Shown piece by piece: positions 48,998 through 57,457 of a DNA stretch of 64,000 bases (positions are counted from its first letter, which is position 1; each line of letters opens with the position of its first letter). Origin of the DNA: CAZCFB01 sp964511535 (lineage in GTDB: Bacteria; Myxococcota_A; Polyangia; GCA-2747355; CAZCFB01); contig CAZEFW010000033.1 of assembly GCA_964511535.1 (NCBI GenBank), forward strand, positions 1 through 64,000. The letters run 5' to 3'. Position numbers and translations under genes: made by a program. A model generated the notes under the pieces. The model worked only from the letters and a program-made list of their open reading frames with translations, made no database searches and was not told the origin of the DNA.

Positions 48998-49041
48998 GAA
49001 TGCCAGAATGCCAGAATGCCAGGGCGCCGGAATGCCAGAAT
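48998..49041. repeat. short AATGCCAG tandem repeat
   Basis: Three adjacent copies of the 8-mer AATGCCAG (48999 onward) and, after a short interruption, a fourth with a partial fifth occupy the gap between the kinase gene end and the Cys-rich lipoprotein start. Just before it, GGCGGCTGGCGCCGCC forms a GC hairpin. Confidence 0.8.
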
Positions 49042-49063
49042 GGGCAACGGCGGCCGAGGCCTC

Positions 49064-52000
49064 CTACTGCGCGCAGGCGTGGTCCGCTGGTGTGCCCTGG
49101 TGGATCACGCGGCCGTCCTTCCAGGTGACGCGGGCTTCGTCCCAGATCTGGCGCAGCAGCTGACAGCGTGACGTCGACAGCACGGACAGATCCCAGGCCT
49201 GCCGCTGACCCAGCTCCGTGGTGGCGCTCAGGGTAGCGCCGTCGAGCTTCAGGTGGGTCACCGGTCCGTGCAGGCGGGTCTGGTACAGGGGCTGGCCCGA
49301 GGCGCGATCCCAGATGCCGAGCAGGCCGCTCTCGAAGCCCACCGCAACGGTGTTCATGGGCGCCTGCGCCGTGGCCTCCACCTTGCTGGCCGGCGCGCCG
49401 CGCAGGGAGCTCCCCGGCGCCGGGTCGGGCGACGATCCCTTCGCGCGGGGAGGCGCGGCGCCCCAGGCCGAGGCGCCGCTGGCCAGATCCCAGACCCGCA
49501 CGGTGCCGTCATCGCTGGCCGTGGCCGCCCGGGCGCCGTCGGGTGAAAAGCGCAGCATGTTCACCTCACCGCGATGTCCGCGCAGCTCCCGCGGCGACTT
49601 TGCCGACAGTGAGAGCAGCCGCGCCACGCCGTCGGCCGAGGGCACCCCCACGCGCTGGCCGTCCGGGTGGAAGGCGAGCCAGTAGACCCGCTTGGGCAGC
49701 GTGGCCAGCACCCGTCCCAGGCCGCTGGCCAGGTCCCAGACCCGCACGGTGCGGTCGGCGCCGCCGCTGGCCAGGGCGCGGCCGTCAGGCGAGAACGCCA
49801 CGCCGTAGACGGTGTCGCCGTGGCCGCGCAGCACCCGGGGCGCGCGGGCGCGGCTCAGGTCCCACAGGCGCACGGTCTTGTCGTAGCTCCCGGACGCCAG
49901 GGTGCGGCCGTCGGGCGAAAAGGAGAGGCCGTAGACCGACGCCTCGTGACCTCGCAGCACCTCCGCCGCCCGGCCCGCGGGCGCATGCCACAGCCGCACG
50001 GTCTTGTCGTAGCCGGCGGACGCCAGCCGCTCGCCGTCGGGCGAAAACGCCACGGCGAACACCTCACCCGAGTGTCCGGACAGCAGCCGCCGCTCGCGGC
50101 CTGTGCGCCGCTCCCACAGGCGCACCATGTGATCGGCGCCGGCGCTGGCCAGCAGCTGACCGTCCGGGCTGTAGGCCACCGCGAGCACGCCGTCGGGGTG
50201 CCCCGACAGCACCCGGCGCAGGCGCCCGTCGGCGGCTCCCCAGAGGCGCAGCGAGCCGTCGCGCCCCCCGCTGGCCACCTCGGCGCCGTCCGGTGAAAAC
50301 GCCACTGACCACACCGAGGCCCCGTGCCCCGCGCCGGCCGCCGGCTCCCCCTGCATGTCCGCGCGCCACAGGCTCACGGCCTGGTCCCGGCCGGCGGTGG
50401 CGAGCAGCTTACCGTCGGGGCTGAAGGCCACCCCCACGACCGCGCCGTCATGGCCCGAGAGCACGCGCAGCTGCGCCCCGCTCGCCACCGAGAAGATGCG
50501 CGCCGTCCGGTCGTAGCCGCCGCAGGCCAGCTGCGCGCCGTCGGGCGAAAACGCCACGCTGTCCACCGTGTCGCCGAAGCCGGTCAGCTGGCGCTCGGTG
50601 CTGCCGTCGGCCAGGCGCCACAGCCGCACCGCCGCGTCGGCGCCGGCGGTGGCGAGCCGCTTGCCGTCAGGCGAAAAGGCGACCCCGTAGACGCCGGCGC
50701 CGTGGCCGCGCAGCTCCCGGGGCTTTTGCCCCGCGTCGGCCGTGGCGAACAGCCGCACCACCCCGTCGTAGCTGCCGGAGGCGAGGGTCTCACCGTCGGG
50801 GCTGAAGGCCACCGCGTAGACGCCGGAGCCGTGGCCGCCCAGGGTCCGCAGGCTGGTCCCGTCCGAGGGCCGCCACAGGCGCACCGTCTTGTCGTAGCTG
50901 CCCGACGCCAGCTGCTGGCCGTCGGCGGAGAAGGCCAGGTCCCACACCGCGCCGCTGTGCTTGACCGCCAGGGTGCGACCGGTGGGCTGCTTGCTGAGGT
51001 CCCACAGCCGCACCTCGCCGTTCCAGCTGCCCGAGGCGAGGGTCTTGCCGTCCGGGGCGAAGGCGAGGGAGAGGACCTGATCAGTGTGGCCGCGCAGCCT
51101 GGCGCGCACTTGCCGCGTGCGGGCGTCGAGCAGGTAGACCGTGCGCCCGGCGCCGCCGGCAGCCACCAGGTCGCCGGCCGGGCTGAAGGCCACTGCCCAC
51201 AGGGGCGCGCCGAGGGTGCGCGACCAGACCAGGGGCGAGCGCCGCAGCCGCCACCAGAGCAAACGCGCCCGGGCAGAGTCCCGGCTCTGCAGCGACACCC
51301 GCAGCAGCGCCCGGGCCTCCAGCGGATCGCCCCGCTCCAGCGCCGAGCGCGCGCTGAGCAGCTGAGCCTCGGCGCGCTGGGTCACCGCCAGCCGCTTCTG
51401 CCGCAGGAAGGTGACCGCCGCCAGGGAGGAGACCAGCGCCGCGGCCACCAGCAGCGCCGCCGCCGCGCCCCAGCGCAGGCGCCGCCGCGCCCGGGTCCGC
51501 GCCTCCAGCGCCCGCGCCTGCTGCAGGAACAGCCGCACCCGCCCCGGGATCTCCTCCGCGCCCCCATGGGCCAGGGTGCGCTCGGCCTCGGCCAGGGCAT
51601 CGCCCTGCCACAGCTCCTGCGGCCGACGCCCGCGGCCGTCCCACAGCTCGGCGGCCTGGCCCAGCTCCCGCAGCAGGCGAAGCTCGTCGCGGCTGCTGGC
51701 GATCCACCCAGCCAGGCGGTCCCAGCTGCGCAGCAGCGACTCGTGAGCCAGCTCGTAGGTCACACCGTCGGCCTCCTCGACGCCGTCCGCGTCGGTGCGC
51801 CGCACGGCCACCAGCCTGCCCTGCACCAGGTGATCGAGCACCTGCTCCGCCACCGGCCGTTCGAGCCCTGACAGCAGCTCCTGCCCTGCCCGCCCGCGCC
51901 GGGTGCCCAGCTCGTTGACCAGCCGCAGCAGCAGGGCGCGGGCCACCACGACCCGCCCGGCGGGCAGCGCGTCGAGCACGCTGTCGGCGTGGCGCGCCAG

Positions 52001-53815
52001 GGCGCCGGCGACGCCCCCGGCCTGGCGGTACACCTCGGCCAGCAGCCGGCGCGCCTGCCGGTCGCGGCCCTCCCACAGCAGCCGGGTGGTGAACTGCAGC
52101 AGCGGCAGCGCGCTCACCTCCCCGCGCACCTCGCGCACCATGAGGCCTGGCAGCTCCGGGTCGTCGTAGGCGTAGCCCACCGCCTCGAGAGGCTCCGTGA
52201 CCACCCGGCTTAGGGCGGCCTCCTCCGGGTTGCGCAGCACCGAGACGCGGCCAAGAGGCTCCCGCGCTCGCGGATCCACCGCCAGCCGGCCGAGGAAGTC
52301 GTCGCGCAGGGTGCACACGACCCGCACCGGGTCGCCGGGATCGTCCCCCGCGCCCGACAGCGCCCGGAGGAACTCGCGCTGGGTCGCCGCGTCCACGCCG
52401 TGGGTGCACAGCTCCTCCAGCTGGTCCACCAGCAGCAGCACCCGGGCACCGCGCTCCCGGCCGAGCCGCCGCAGCAGCAGGTTGAGCCGCAGCGGCGCCT
52501 CGCGCAGCTCCCGCTCCAGCGCCGCGCGCTCCTGTCCGGTCGCCCGGGCCAGGACCCCCGCCAGGGCGACGAAGGGCGCGGCGCCGGGCCGCAGCCGCAG
52601 CACCTGCCACTCGGCCTGCTCCCGCAGGCGCGGCACCACGCCGGCCTGCACGAAGGAGGTCTTGCCCACGCCGGTGGGCCCCACCACCGTGAGCACTCCC
52701 TGGTCCCGCAGCAGCTCGAGGAAGGCCGCGGTCTCCGGCTCCCGGCCGAAGAAGGCGGCCGCGTGCTGCTCGTCGAAGGGGAGCAGGCCACGAAACGGGC
52801 CGCGCGCCTCGTCCTCGCCGTCCCTGGCGCCGCCGGACCGGGGCTGCAGGCAATGGGTCAGCCGCTGGCGCACCGCGGCCGCGTCGGGCCGACGCGACGG
52901 CTCACGCTCCAGGCAGGCGGCCACCAGCTCGGCCAGGCCGGCGCCCACCTCGTCGGGGCATCGCGGCGCGCGCTCGCCAGCGGTCACCAGCCGGCGCAGC
53001 TCGGCCAGCGACCCGGCGGAAAATGGCCGCCGCCCCAGCAGCAGCTCGTACAGCATCACCCCGAGGGCCCAGATGTCCGCCGCAGGCGCGGGCGCCGCCC
53101 CCTGCCACAGCTCGGGGGCCATGTAGGCCGGCGTGCCGCAGGCGGCGCCGCCGTCTCCCTGCTCTGCCGCCGCGGCCCGGGCCAGGCCGAAGTCCACCAC
53201 GCGCAGCCGCCCGTCGGTGGGCAGGATCACGTTGGCCGGCTTCAGGTCGCCGTGCACCACGTCGCCCGCGTGGGCCTCCTCCAGCGCCTGGGCCAGGGCC
53301 ATGCCCACCCGGATGACCGTGCCGCGCCCGAGCCGCTCGACGCCCATGCGCTGCCGCAGGGTCTGACCCTCCAGGTACTCCAGCGCCAGGTAGGGCAGGC
53401 CCCGCCACACGTCGGCCTCGTGGATCGTGACGATGTGGGGGTGGTTGAACCGGGCGGTGGTGCGCGCCTCGGCCAAAAAGCGCTCCACCGCCGCGGCGGA
53501 GCCGAGGGCCTCCGGCCGCACCACCTTGAGCGCCACCCGGCGGCCGAGTCGGGTGTCGCGGCACAGGTACACCTCGCCGGTGCGCCCCTTGCCCAGCAGC
53601 CGCATGACGCGGAAGCGGTGGATCTCGGCGCCCGGCTCGATGGCGTCCCCCAGGCGGTAGCCGTCCGCCGCGCTCCCCTCGCCGCGCACGGCCGCAGAGA
53701 CCAGGGCGCGGCAGGCGGCGCAGCTCGCGATGTGCTCCTCGCAGGTGGCGCGCTCCTCGGCCGACAGCGCCCCCTCCAGCAGCTCGAGGACCGCCTCCTC
53801 GTCGAGGCAGGTCAC
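49064..53815 (-). CDS. zf-HC2 / Ser-Thr kinase / STAND NTPase / 14-WD40 fusion protein
   Basis: About 1583 aa. Residues ~1-50 hold a zf-HC2-like anti-sigma Zn finger (CEEHIASCAACRAL). The kinase (about 65-330) is intact: LGKGRTGEVYLCRD, VALKVV, HGDLKPANVIL, DFGLA, MAPELWQG. A STAND NTPase (nSTAND1-like, about 345-790) follows with GPTGVGKT and LLLVDQLEEL. A transmembrane helix (AAAALLVAAALVSSLAAVTF) precedes about 14 WD40 repeats, each with a GH...V(A)FSPDG pattern, forming two propellers. Its GTG start overlaps the stop of the sigma factor gene (GTGA). With the N-terminal Zn finger it is a candidate anti-sigma that also phosphorylates. Confidence 0.92.
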   Translation of the reverse strand: MTCLDEEAVLELLEGALSAEERATCEEHIASCAACRALVSAAVRGEGSAADGYRLGDAIEPGAEIHRFRVMRLLGKGRTGEVYLCRDTRLGRRVALKVVRPEALGSAAAVERFLAEARTTARFNHPHIVTIHEADVWRGLPYLALEYLEGQTLRQRMGVERLGRGTVIRVGMALAQALEEAHAGDVVHGDLKPANVILPTDGRLRVVDFGLARAAAAEQGDGGAACGTPAYMAPELWQGAAPAPAADIWALGVMLYELLLGRRPFSAGSLAELRRLVTAGERAPRCPDEVGAGLAELVAACLEREPSRRPDAAAVRQRLTHCLQPRSGGARDGEDEARGPFRGLLPFDEQHAAAFFGREPETAAFLELLRDQGVLTVVGPTGVGKTSFVQAGVVPRLREQAEWQVLRLRPGAAPFVALAGVLARATGQERAALERELREAPLRLNLLLRRLGRERGARVLLLVDQLEELCTHGVDAATQREFLRALSGAGDDPGDPVRVVCTLRDDFLGRLAVDPRAREPLGRVSVLRNPEEAALSRVVTEPLEAVGYAYDDPELPGLMVREVRGEVSALPLLQFTTRLLWEGRDRQARRLLAEVYRQAGGVAGALARHADSVLDALPAGRVVVARALLLRLVNELGTRRGRAGQELLSGLERPVAEQVLDHLVQGRLVAVRRTDADGVEEADGVTYELAHESLLRSWDRLAGWIASSRDELRLLRELGQAAELWDGRGRRPQELWQGDALAEAERTLAHGGAEEIPGRVRLFLQQARALEARTRARRRLRWGAAAALLVAAALVSSLAAVTFLRQKRLAVTQRAEAQLLSARSALERGDPLEARALLRVSLQSRDSARARLLWWRLRRSPLVWSRTLGAPLWAVAFSPAGDLVAAGGAGRTVYLLDARTRQVRARLRGHTDQVLSLAFAPDGKTLASGSWNGEVRLWDLSKQPTGRTLAVKHSGAVWDLAFSADGQQLASGSYDKTVRLWRPSDGTSLRTLGGHGSGVYAVAFSPDGETLASGSYDGVVRLFATADAGQKPRELRGHGAGVYGVAFSPDGKRLATAGADAAVRLWRLADGSTERQLTGFGDTVDSVAFSPDGAQLACGGYDRTARIFSVASGAQLRVLSGHDGAVVGVAFSPDGKLLATAGRDQAVSLWRADMQGEPAAGAGHGASVWSVAFSPDGAEVASGGRDGSLRLWGAADGRLRRVLSGHPDGVLAVAYSPDGQLLASAGADHMVRLWERRTGRERRLLSGHSGEVFAVAFSPDGERLASAGYDKTVRLWHAPAGRAAEVLRGHEASVYGLSFSPDGRTLASGSYDKTVRLWDLSRARAPRVLRGHGDTVYGVAFSPDGRALASGGADRTVRVWDLASGLGRVLATLPKRVYWLAFHPDGQRVGVPSADGVARLLSLSAKSPRELRGHRGEVNMLRFSPDGARAATASDDGTVRVWDLASGASAWGAAPPRAKGSSPDPAPGSSLRGAPASKVEATAQAPMNTVAVGFESGLLGIWDRASGQPLYQTRLHGPVTHLKLDGATLSATTELGQRQAWDLSVLSTSRCQLLRQIWDEARVTWKDGRVIHQGTPADHACAQ

Positions 53816-54726
53816 GGATCCTCGTCGAGCAAGAACCGCTCGATGCTCGCCTCGAGCTGGCTCTGGATCAGGCGCATGATGCTCTCCAGCTCCTCGCCGC
53901 CCACGCTCAGGCGCTCCATCAGCGCCCGGCGGGTGCGCTGCTCGAGATCGCGGCGGATGCGCGCCAGCCAGCGGGCCACCGTGGCCCGGTGCACGCCGTA
54001 GATGGCGCCCATCTCGTCGATGTTGAGCCGCTCGAGGTAGTGGTAGGCGAGCAGGTTGCGCTCCTTGCTCTGCAGCGACAGCAGCGCGGCCTCGAAGGCG
54101 GCCTTGAACTGCTTGCGGTAGCGCGCCTTGAGGTGGCGCAGCTCCGGGTCCTCCGGCGCCACGCGACGCTCGAGCACCTCCTCCTCCAGCTGCACTTCAC
54201 GCCGGCCGCGCGCCTTGAGGAAGTTGAGCGCGCAGCGGATTGCGGCCACGCGCAGCCAGGAGCGCAGGGCGCCGCGCCCGCTGTACTGGGTGATGCGCGG
54301 CGGGCGCTCGCCGTCGTCCACCAGCAGGCGGTGCCGAAGCAGCTGCTTGATCTCGCCCAGGTTGGCCGCGGCGTCGGGCATGGTCCGCAGGGCGGCGTCC
54401 ACGCCCACCGGGAAGCAGCGCCGCTCCAGCTCCTGGATCGCGTCCTCGCGGCCCAGCCCGCAGGCCCAGGCCAGCGCGAGGTCGCCCACGTGCAGGCGGT
54501 CGATGAGCTTGACCATCCGGGCCCCCTCGGGCAGGCGCTCGGCCAGGTGCCCCAGGAACGCGTCAGTGGGGATCTCCCCCGGCAGCTCCGCCTCCCGCAC
54601 CCGGTCCATGGCCCTGGCCAGGGCCTCCTCGAGTTCGGGGCCGGCCGCCTCCGCCGCCTCGCGCAGATCTGGCGAAAGGTGCGGCGTCAGCAGCGCCGTC
54701 AGGTTGTGGTCTCTCGTGCGCGGCAT
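53812..54726 (-). CDS. myxobacterial-type sigma-70 family factor (Sig-70 gmx1-like)
   Basis: About 304 aa. Region 4 is recognisable: ALLSLQSKERNLLAYHYLER, LNIDEMGAIYGVHRATVARW, LARIRRDLEQRTR. Region 2 is weak (RGALRSWLRVAAIRCALNFL, KARGRREVQL). The protein begins with an extended helical N-terminus (LTALLTPHLSPDLREAAEAA). This layout and the adjacent kinase match the Myxococcales-specific sigma family known as Sig-70_gmx1. It is translationally coupled to the kinase/WD40 gene, implying a sigma - anti-sigma/kinase module. ATG 54726 follows a G-rich run. Confidence 0.88.
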   Translation of the reverse strand: MPRTRDHNLTALLTPHLSPDLREAAEAAGPELEEALARAMDRVREAELPGEIPTDAFLGHLAERLPEGARMVKLIDRLHVGDLALAWACGLGREDAIQELERRCFPVGVDAALRTMPDAAANLGEIKQLLRHRLLVDDGERPPRITQYSGRGALRSWLRVAAIRCALNFLKARGRREVQLEEEVLERRVAPEDPELRHLKARYRKQFKAAFEAALLSLQSKERNLLAYHYLERLNIDEMGAIYGVHRATVARWLARIRRDLEQRTRRALMERLSVGGEELESIMRLIQSQLEASIERFLLDEDP

Positions 54727-54801
54727 GCCCCCCCAAGCTATCGGTTTTGTGGGGTTGAGTCTAATTGCCCATGCCACCCTCGCCGAGTAGACTCCACCGT
54801 C

Positions 54802-55059
54802 ATGGATGCGCTGGAACAGCAGATCAAGGAGAAGCTCATCGAGGTGCTCGAGCTGGACATCGAGCCCGCAGAGATCGACAACGATCAGCCTTTGTTCGGC
54901 GAGGACGGGCTCGGGCTCGACTCGGTGGACGGCCTCGAAGTGGCGGCCATGCTCCAGCTGGAGTTCGAGGTGGAGATCCCGAACCGCGATCAGGCCGACA
55001 GGGTGCTCGCCAGCGTGGACGCCATGGCCGGATACATCCGCCAGCAAAAAGGGGAATGA
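54802..55059 (+). CDS. acyl carrier protein
   Basis: An 85-aa ACP. The phosphopantetheine site is GLGLDSVDGLE, with Ser in the DSV form rather than DSL. The fold pattern is normal: helix 1 (DALEQQIKEKLIEVLELDIE), PAEIDNDQPLFGEDG, helix 2 and DQADRVLASVDAMAGYI. It is not the housekeeping AcpP; with the following ketosynthases it forms a specialised polyketide set. The KS start overlaps its stop (ATGA). Confidence 0.93.
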   Translation: MDALEQQIKEKLIEVLELDIEPAEIDNDQPLFGEDGLGLDSVDGLEVAAMLQLEFEVEIPNRDQADRVLASVDAMAGYIRQQKGE

Positions 55060-56264
55060 GCGCCCCCCGGATCGTCATCACCGGCATGGGCATCGCCTCT
55101 GCCGTGGGCTGGACCTTGCAGGAGACCTGGGACGCGCTCGCCGTCGGGCGCAGCGGCCTCGGCGCGCTGACCCTGTTCGAGTCGGAGCGGTGCGGCGAGC
55201 TGCCCGTGGGGCAGGTGCCGGGCGATCCGGCGCGGCGCAGCGGGCTGGGCGAGGGCTCGCGGGGAGACCACCTGGCGGTGTGGGCGGCGCGCCAGGCAAT
55301 GGCCGACGCCGGGCTCGGCCCGGGGCAGGTGCCGGGCAGCCGCGGAGCGGTGGTGCTCGGCGCGCTCACCGGGGGGATGATGTTCCTCGAGGCGGCGCTG
55401 GCGCGGCTGATCAACGAGGGCGTGGCCGACGGCAGCGAGCTGCACCTGGTGGAGTGCTGCAACGCCGCCGACCGGGTGGCCGAGGTGCTGGGCCTGGGCG
55501 GGTTCAGGAGCACCATCTCCAACGCCTGCGCATCTGGAGCCAGCGCCATCTCCACAGCGTGCGATCTGCTGACGGCGGGTGAGGCCGACCTGGTGCTGGC
55601 CGGCGGCACCGACTCGCTCAACCGGGTGCTGGTCAACGGGTTCAACAGCCTGATGCTGGTGGCCCCGGACGGGTGCCGCCCCTTCGACGCCGAGCGGCAG
55701 GGCATGACCGTGGGCGAGGGGGCCGGCCTGCTCGCCCTGGAGACCGAGGCGCGCGCCCTGGCGCGGGGCGCCCGCATCCACGCCTTCGTGGCGGGCCGCG
55801 GCAGCTCGTGCGACGCGCACCACGCCACCTCGCCGCACCCCGAGGGCGACGGCCTGCTGGCGGCCATGGAGCTCTGCCTGGCCGACGCCGGGCTGACCCC
55901 CGGGGACGTGGACTACGTCAACGCCCACGGCACCGGCACCAGGGACAACGACCTGTCCGAGGGCAGGGCCCTGGCGCGGCTGTTCGGATCGCGTCAGCCG
56001 GCGGTGTCCTCCACCAAGGGCTTCTTCGGCCACGCCATGGCGGCGGCCGGGGCCATCGAGGCCATCGTCTGCGTGCTGGCCCTGCAGCAGCAGGCGGTGC
56101 CGCCCAACCTGCGCATGCGGCGGGTCGACCCGGAGGTGAAGATCTCCCCGTCGCCTGCCCCCATGCAGCAGGCGCCGCTGGAGGTGGCCATGAGCAACTC
56201 CCTCGGCTTCGGCGGCAACAACAGCGCGCTGCTGCTGCGGCGGGCCGCAGGGGGTGAGGCGTGA
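55056..56264 (+). CDS. beta-ketoacyl-ACP synthase II-like enzyme
   Basis: A 402-aa FabF-like ketosynthase with the full Cys-His-His-Lys set: ISNACASGASAI (C158), VNAHGTGTRDND (H291), STKGFFGHAMAAAG (K321, H326). It elongates ACP-bound chains using malonyl-ACP. Start codon ATG overlaps the ACP stop, and its own stop overlaps the next KS gene, so the three are one translation unit. Genes in this order (ACP, KS, CLF-like KS) are typical of aryl polyene and related clusters. Confidence 0.93.
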   Translation: MSAPRIVITGMGIASAVGWTLQETWDALAVGRSGLGALTLFESERCGELPVGQVPGDPARRSGLGEGSRGDHLAVWAARQAMADAGLGPGQVPGSRGAVVLGALTGGMMFLEAALARLINEGVADGSELHLVECCNAADRVAEVLGLGGFRSTISNACASGASAISTACDLLTAGEADLVLAGGTDSLNRVLVNGFNSLMLVAPDGCRPFDAERQGMTVGEGAGLLALETEARALARGARIHAFVAGRGSSCDAHHATSPHPEGDGLLAAMELCLADAGLTPGDVDYVNAHGTGTRDNDLSEGRALARLFGSRQPAVSSTKGFFGHAMAAAGAIEAIVCVLALQQQAVPPNLRMRRVDPEVKISPSPAPMQQAPLEVAMSNSLGFGGNNSALLLRRAAGGEA

Positions 56265-57373
56265 GCCGGGGGGTGGACGTGCTGGGCGTGGGCGCCCTGT
56301 GGCCAGCGCCCGCCCCGGTGACCGCCCCGGCGCCTGAGGTGGCGGGGGGAGCGCCCTGGCCCGCTTACCGGCTGGAGGGGACGCCGGGGCAGGACCTGTT
56401 CCCCAGGGCGCGGCTGCGGCGGCTGGGCCGGGCGCAGGCCATGGCCCTGAGCGCGGTGAAGCTGAGCCTGCGCGACCTCGCGGGCGAGGGCGTCGGCGCG
56501 CCGGGCCCACGGGTGTGCGTCTGCCTCGGCACGGCGTGGGCCGAGTTCGGCGTGGAGCTGGCGTTCCTGGAGAACATGATCCGGCGCGGCGAGAAGGGGG
56601 CGCGGCCGGCCAAGTTCGCCAGCTCGGTGCACAACGCGCTGGCCTCGCAGGTGGCCATGGCCTTCGACTGGGAGGGCGAGAACCACACCTTCACCCATGA
56701 CGCGTCGTCCTTCGAGGCGGCGCTGTGGCAGAGCCTGCGGATCCTGGAGCAGGGGCGCGCGGATCGGGCGGTGGTGTGCGGAGTGGACGCGCTGACCGAG
56801 TTCCTTCAGCTGCGAGGGCAGCTGCTCGGGATGCACCGGGTCAGCCCCGGGCAGCTGTCTCCGCTGGCCGAGGTGCAGGGCACGGCGGGCACCATCCCGG
56901 GCGAAGGGGCGGCGGCGTTCGTGCTGTGCCGGGCGGGGCGAGGCGCGGGCAAGCCGCTGGCCCGGATCCTGGAGGTGCGCAGCCGCAGCGCGGCCGGCGG
57001 CGGCCCGGCCCAACCGGACGCAGCCGCGGAGCTGCTGCGCGAGGTGCTGGCCGAGGGAGAGGTGCAGACGCCCGACCTGCTGCTCATCGGGGCCAACGGC
57101 CATGGCGCGCTGGACGCCCGCTACCGCCAGGCGCTGGCGCTGCTGGGCGACGCGAGCGGCGGCGCAGGCGTCTACCGCCATCGCACCGGAGACTACGCCA
57201 CCGCCTCCGCGCTGGGCCTGCACCTGGCCGTGCGCGCCATCAGCGAGGGCGCGATCCCGCCGGAGGTGGGCCTGCTGCAAGACGGCTCCAGGACGGGCTG
57301 CCGCACAGTCGCCCTCCTACACCTGAGCCCCGGCGGCCACCACTCCGCCATCCTCCTGACCAAAGCCCAATAG
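56261..57373 (+). CDS. ketosynthase-like chain-length factor (active Cys lost)
   Basis: A 370-aa protein of the ketoacyl-synt_2 type found as chain-length factor in aryl polyene clusters. Its SSVHNALASQVAMAF segment and THDASSFEAALWQS nucleophile region resemble those proteins; the Cys is replaced by Ser (D-A-S149-S), so it cannot condense alone and probably heterodimerises with the preceding KS to set chain length. ATG overlaps the preceding stop. Followed by a long hairpin. Confidence 0.85.
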   Translation: MSRGVDVLGVGALWPAPAPVTAPAPEVAGGAPWPAYRLEGTPGQDLFPRARLRRLGRAQAMALSAVKLSLRDLAGEGVGAPGPRVCVCLGTAWAEFGVELAFLENMIRRGEKGARPAKFASSVHNALASQVAMAFDWEGENHTFTHDASSFEAALWQSLRILEQGRADRAVVCGVDALTEFLQLRGQLLGMHRVSPGQLSPLAEVQGTAGTIPGEGAAAFVLCRAGRGAGKPLARILEVRSRSAAGGGPAQPDAAAELLREVLAEGEVQTPDLLLIGANGHGALDARYRQALALLGDASGGAGVYRHRTGDYATASALGLHLAVRAISEGAIPPEVGLLQDGSRTGCRTVALLHLSPGGHHSAILLTKAQ

Positions 57374-57380
57374 CAGCCCT

Positions 57381-57441
57381 CCCGTAGCGCCCCCCCTTGG
57401 GGGGGCTGGGGGGGGCCGTCATTTAGGGGGGGCGTTACGGG
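57381..57441. terminator. large inverted repeat between convergent genes (bidirectional terminator)
   Basis: Arms 57381-57396 and 57426-57441 are 16 bp with a single G-T type mismatch (CCCGTAGCG plus seven C against seven G plus CGTTACGGG). A second possible stem, seven C, TT, seven G, lies at 57390-57405. It sits in the 84-bp gap between convergent genes, a fitting place for a two-way terminator or for a palindromic insertion. Confidence 0.6.
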
Positions 57442-57457
57442 ATGGCGGCGGCTGTCA

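Noticed and set aside
54990..56510. Minus-strand open frame of about 500 codons opposite the ketosynthases
   Set aside because: The plus strand encodes intact KS catalytic motifs and coupled starts; the minus frame is shadow.
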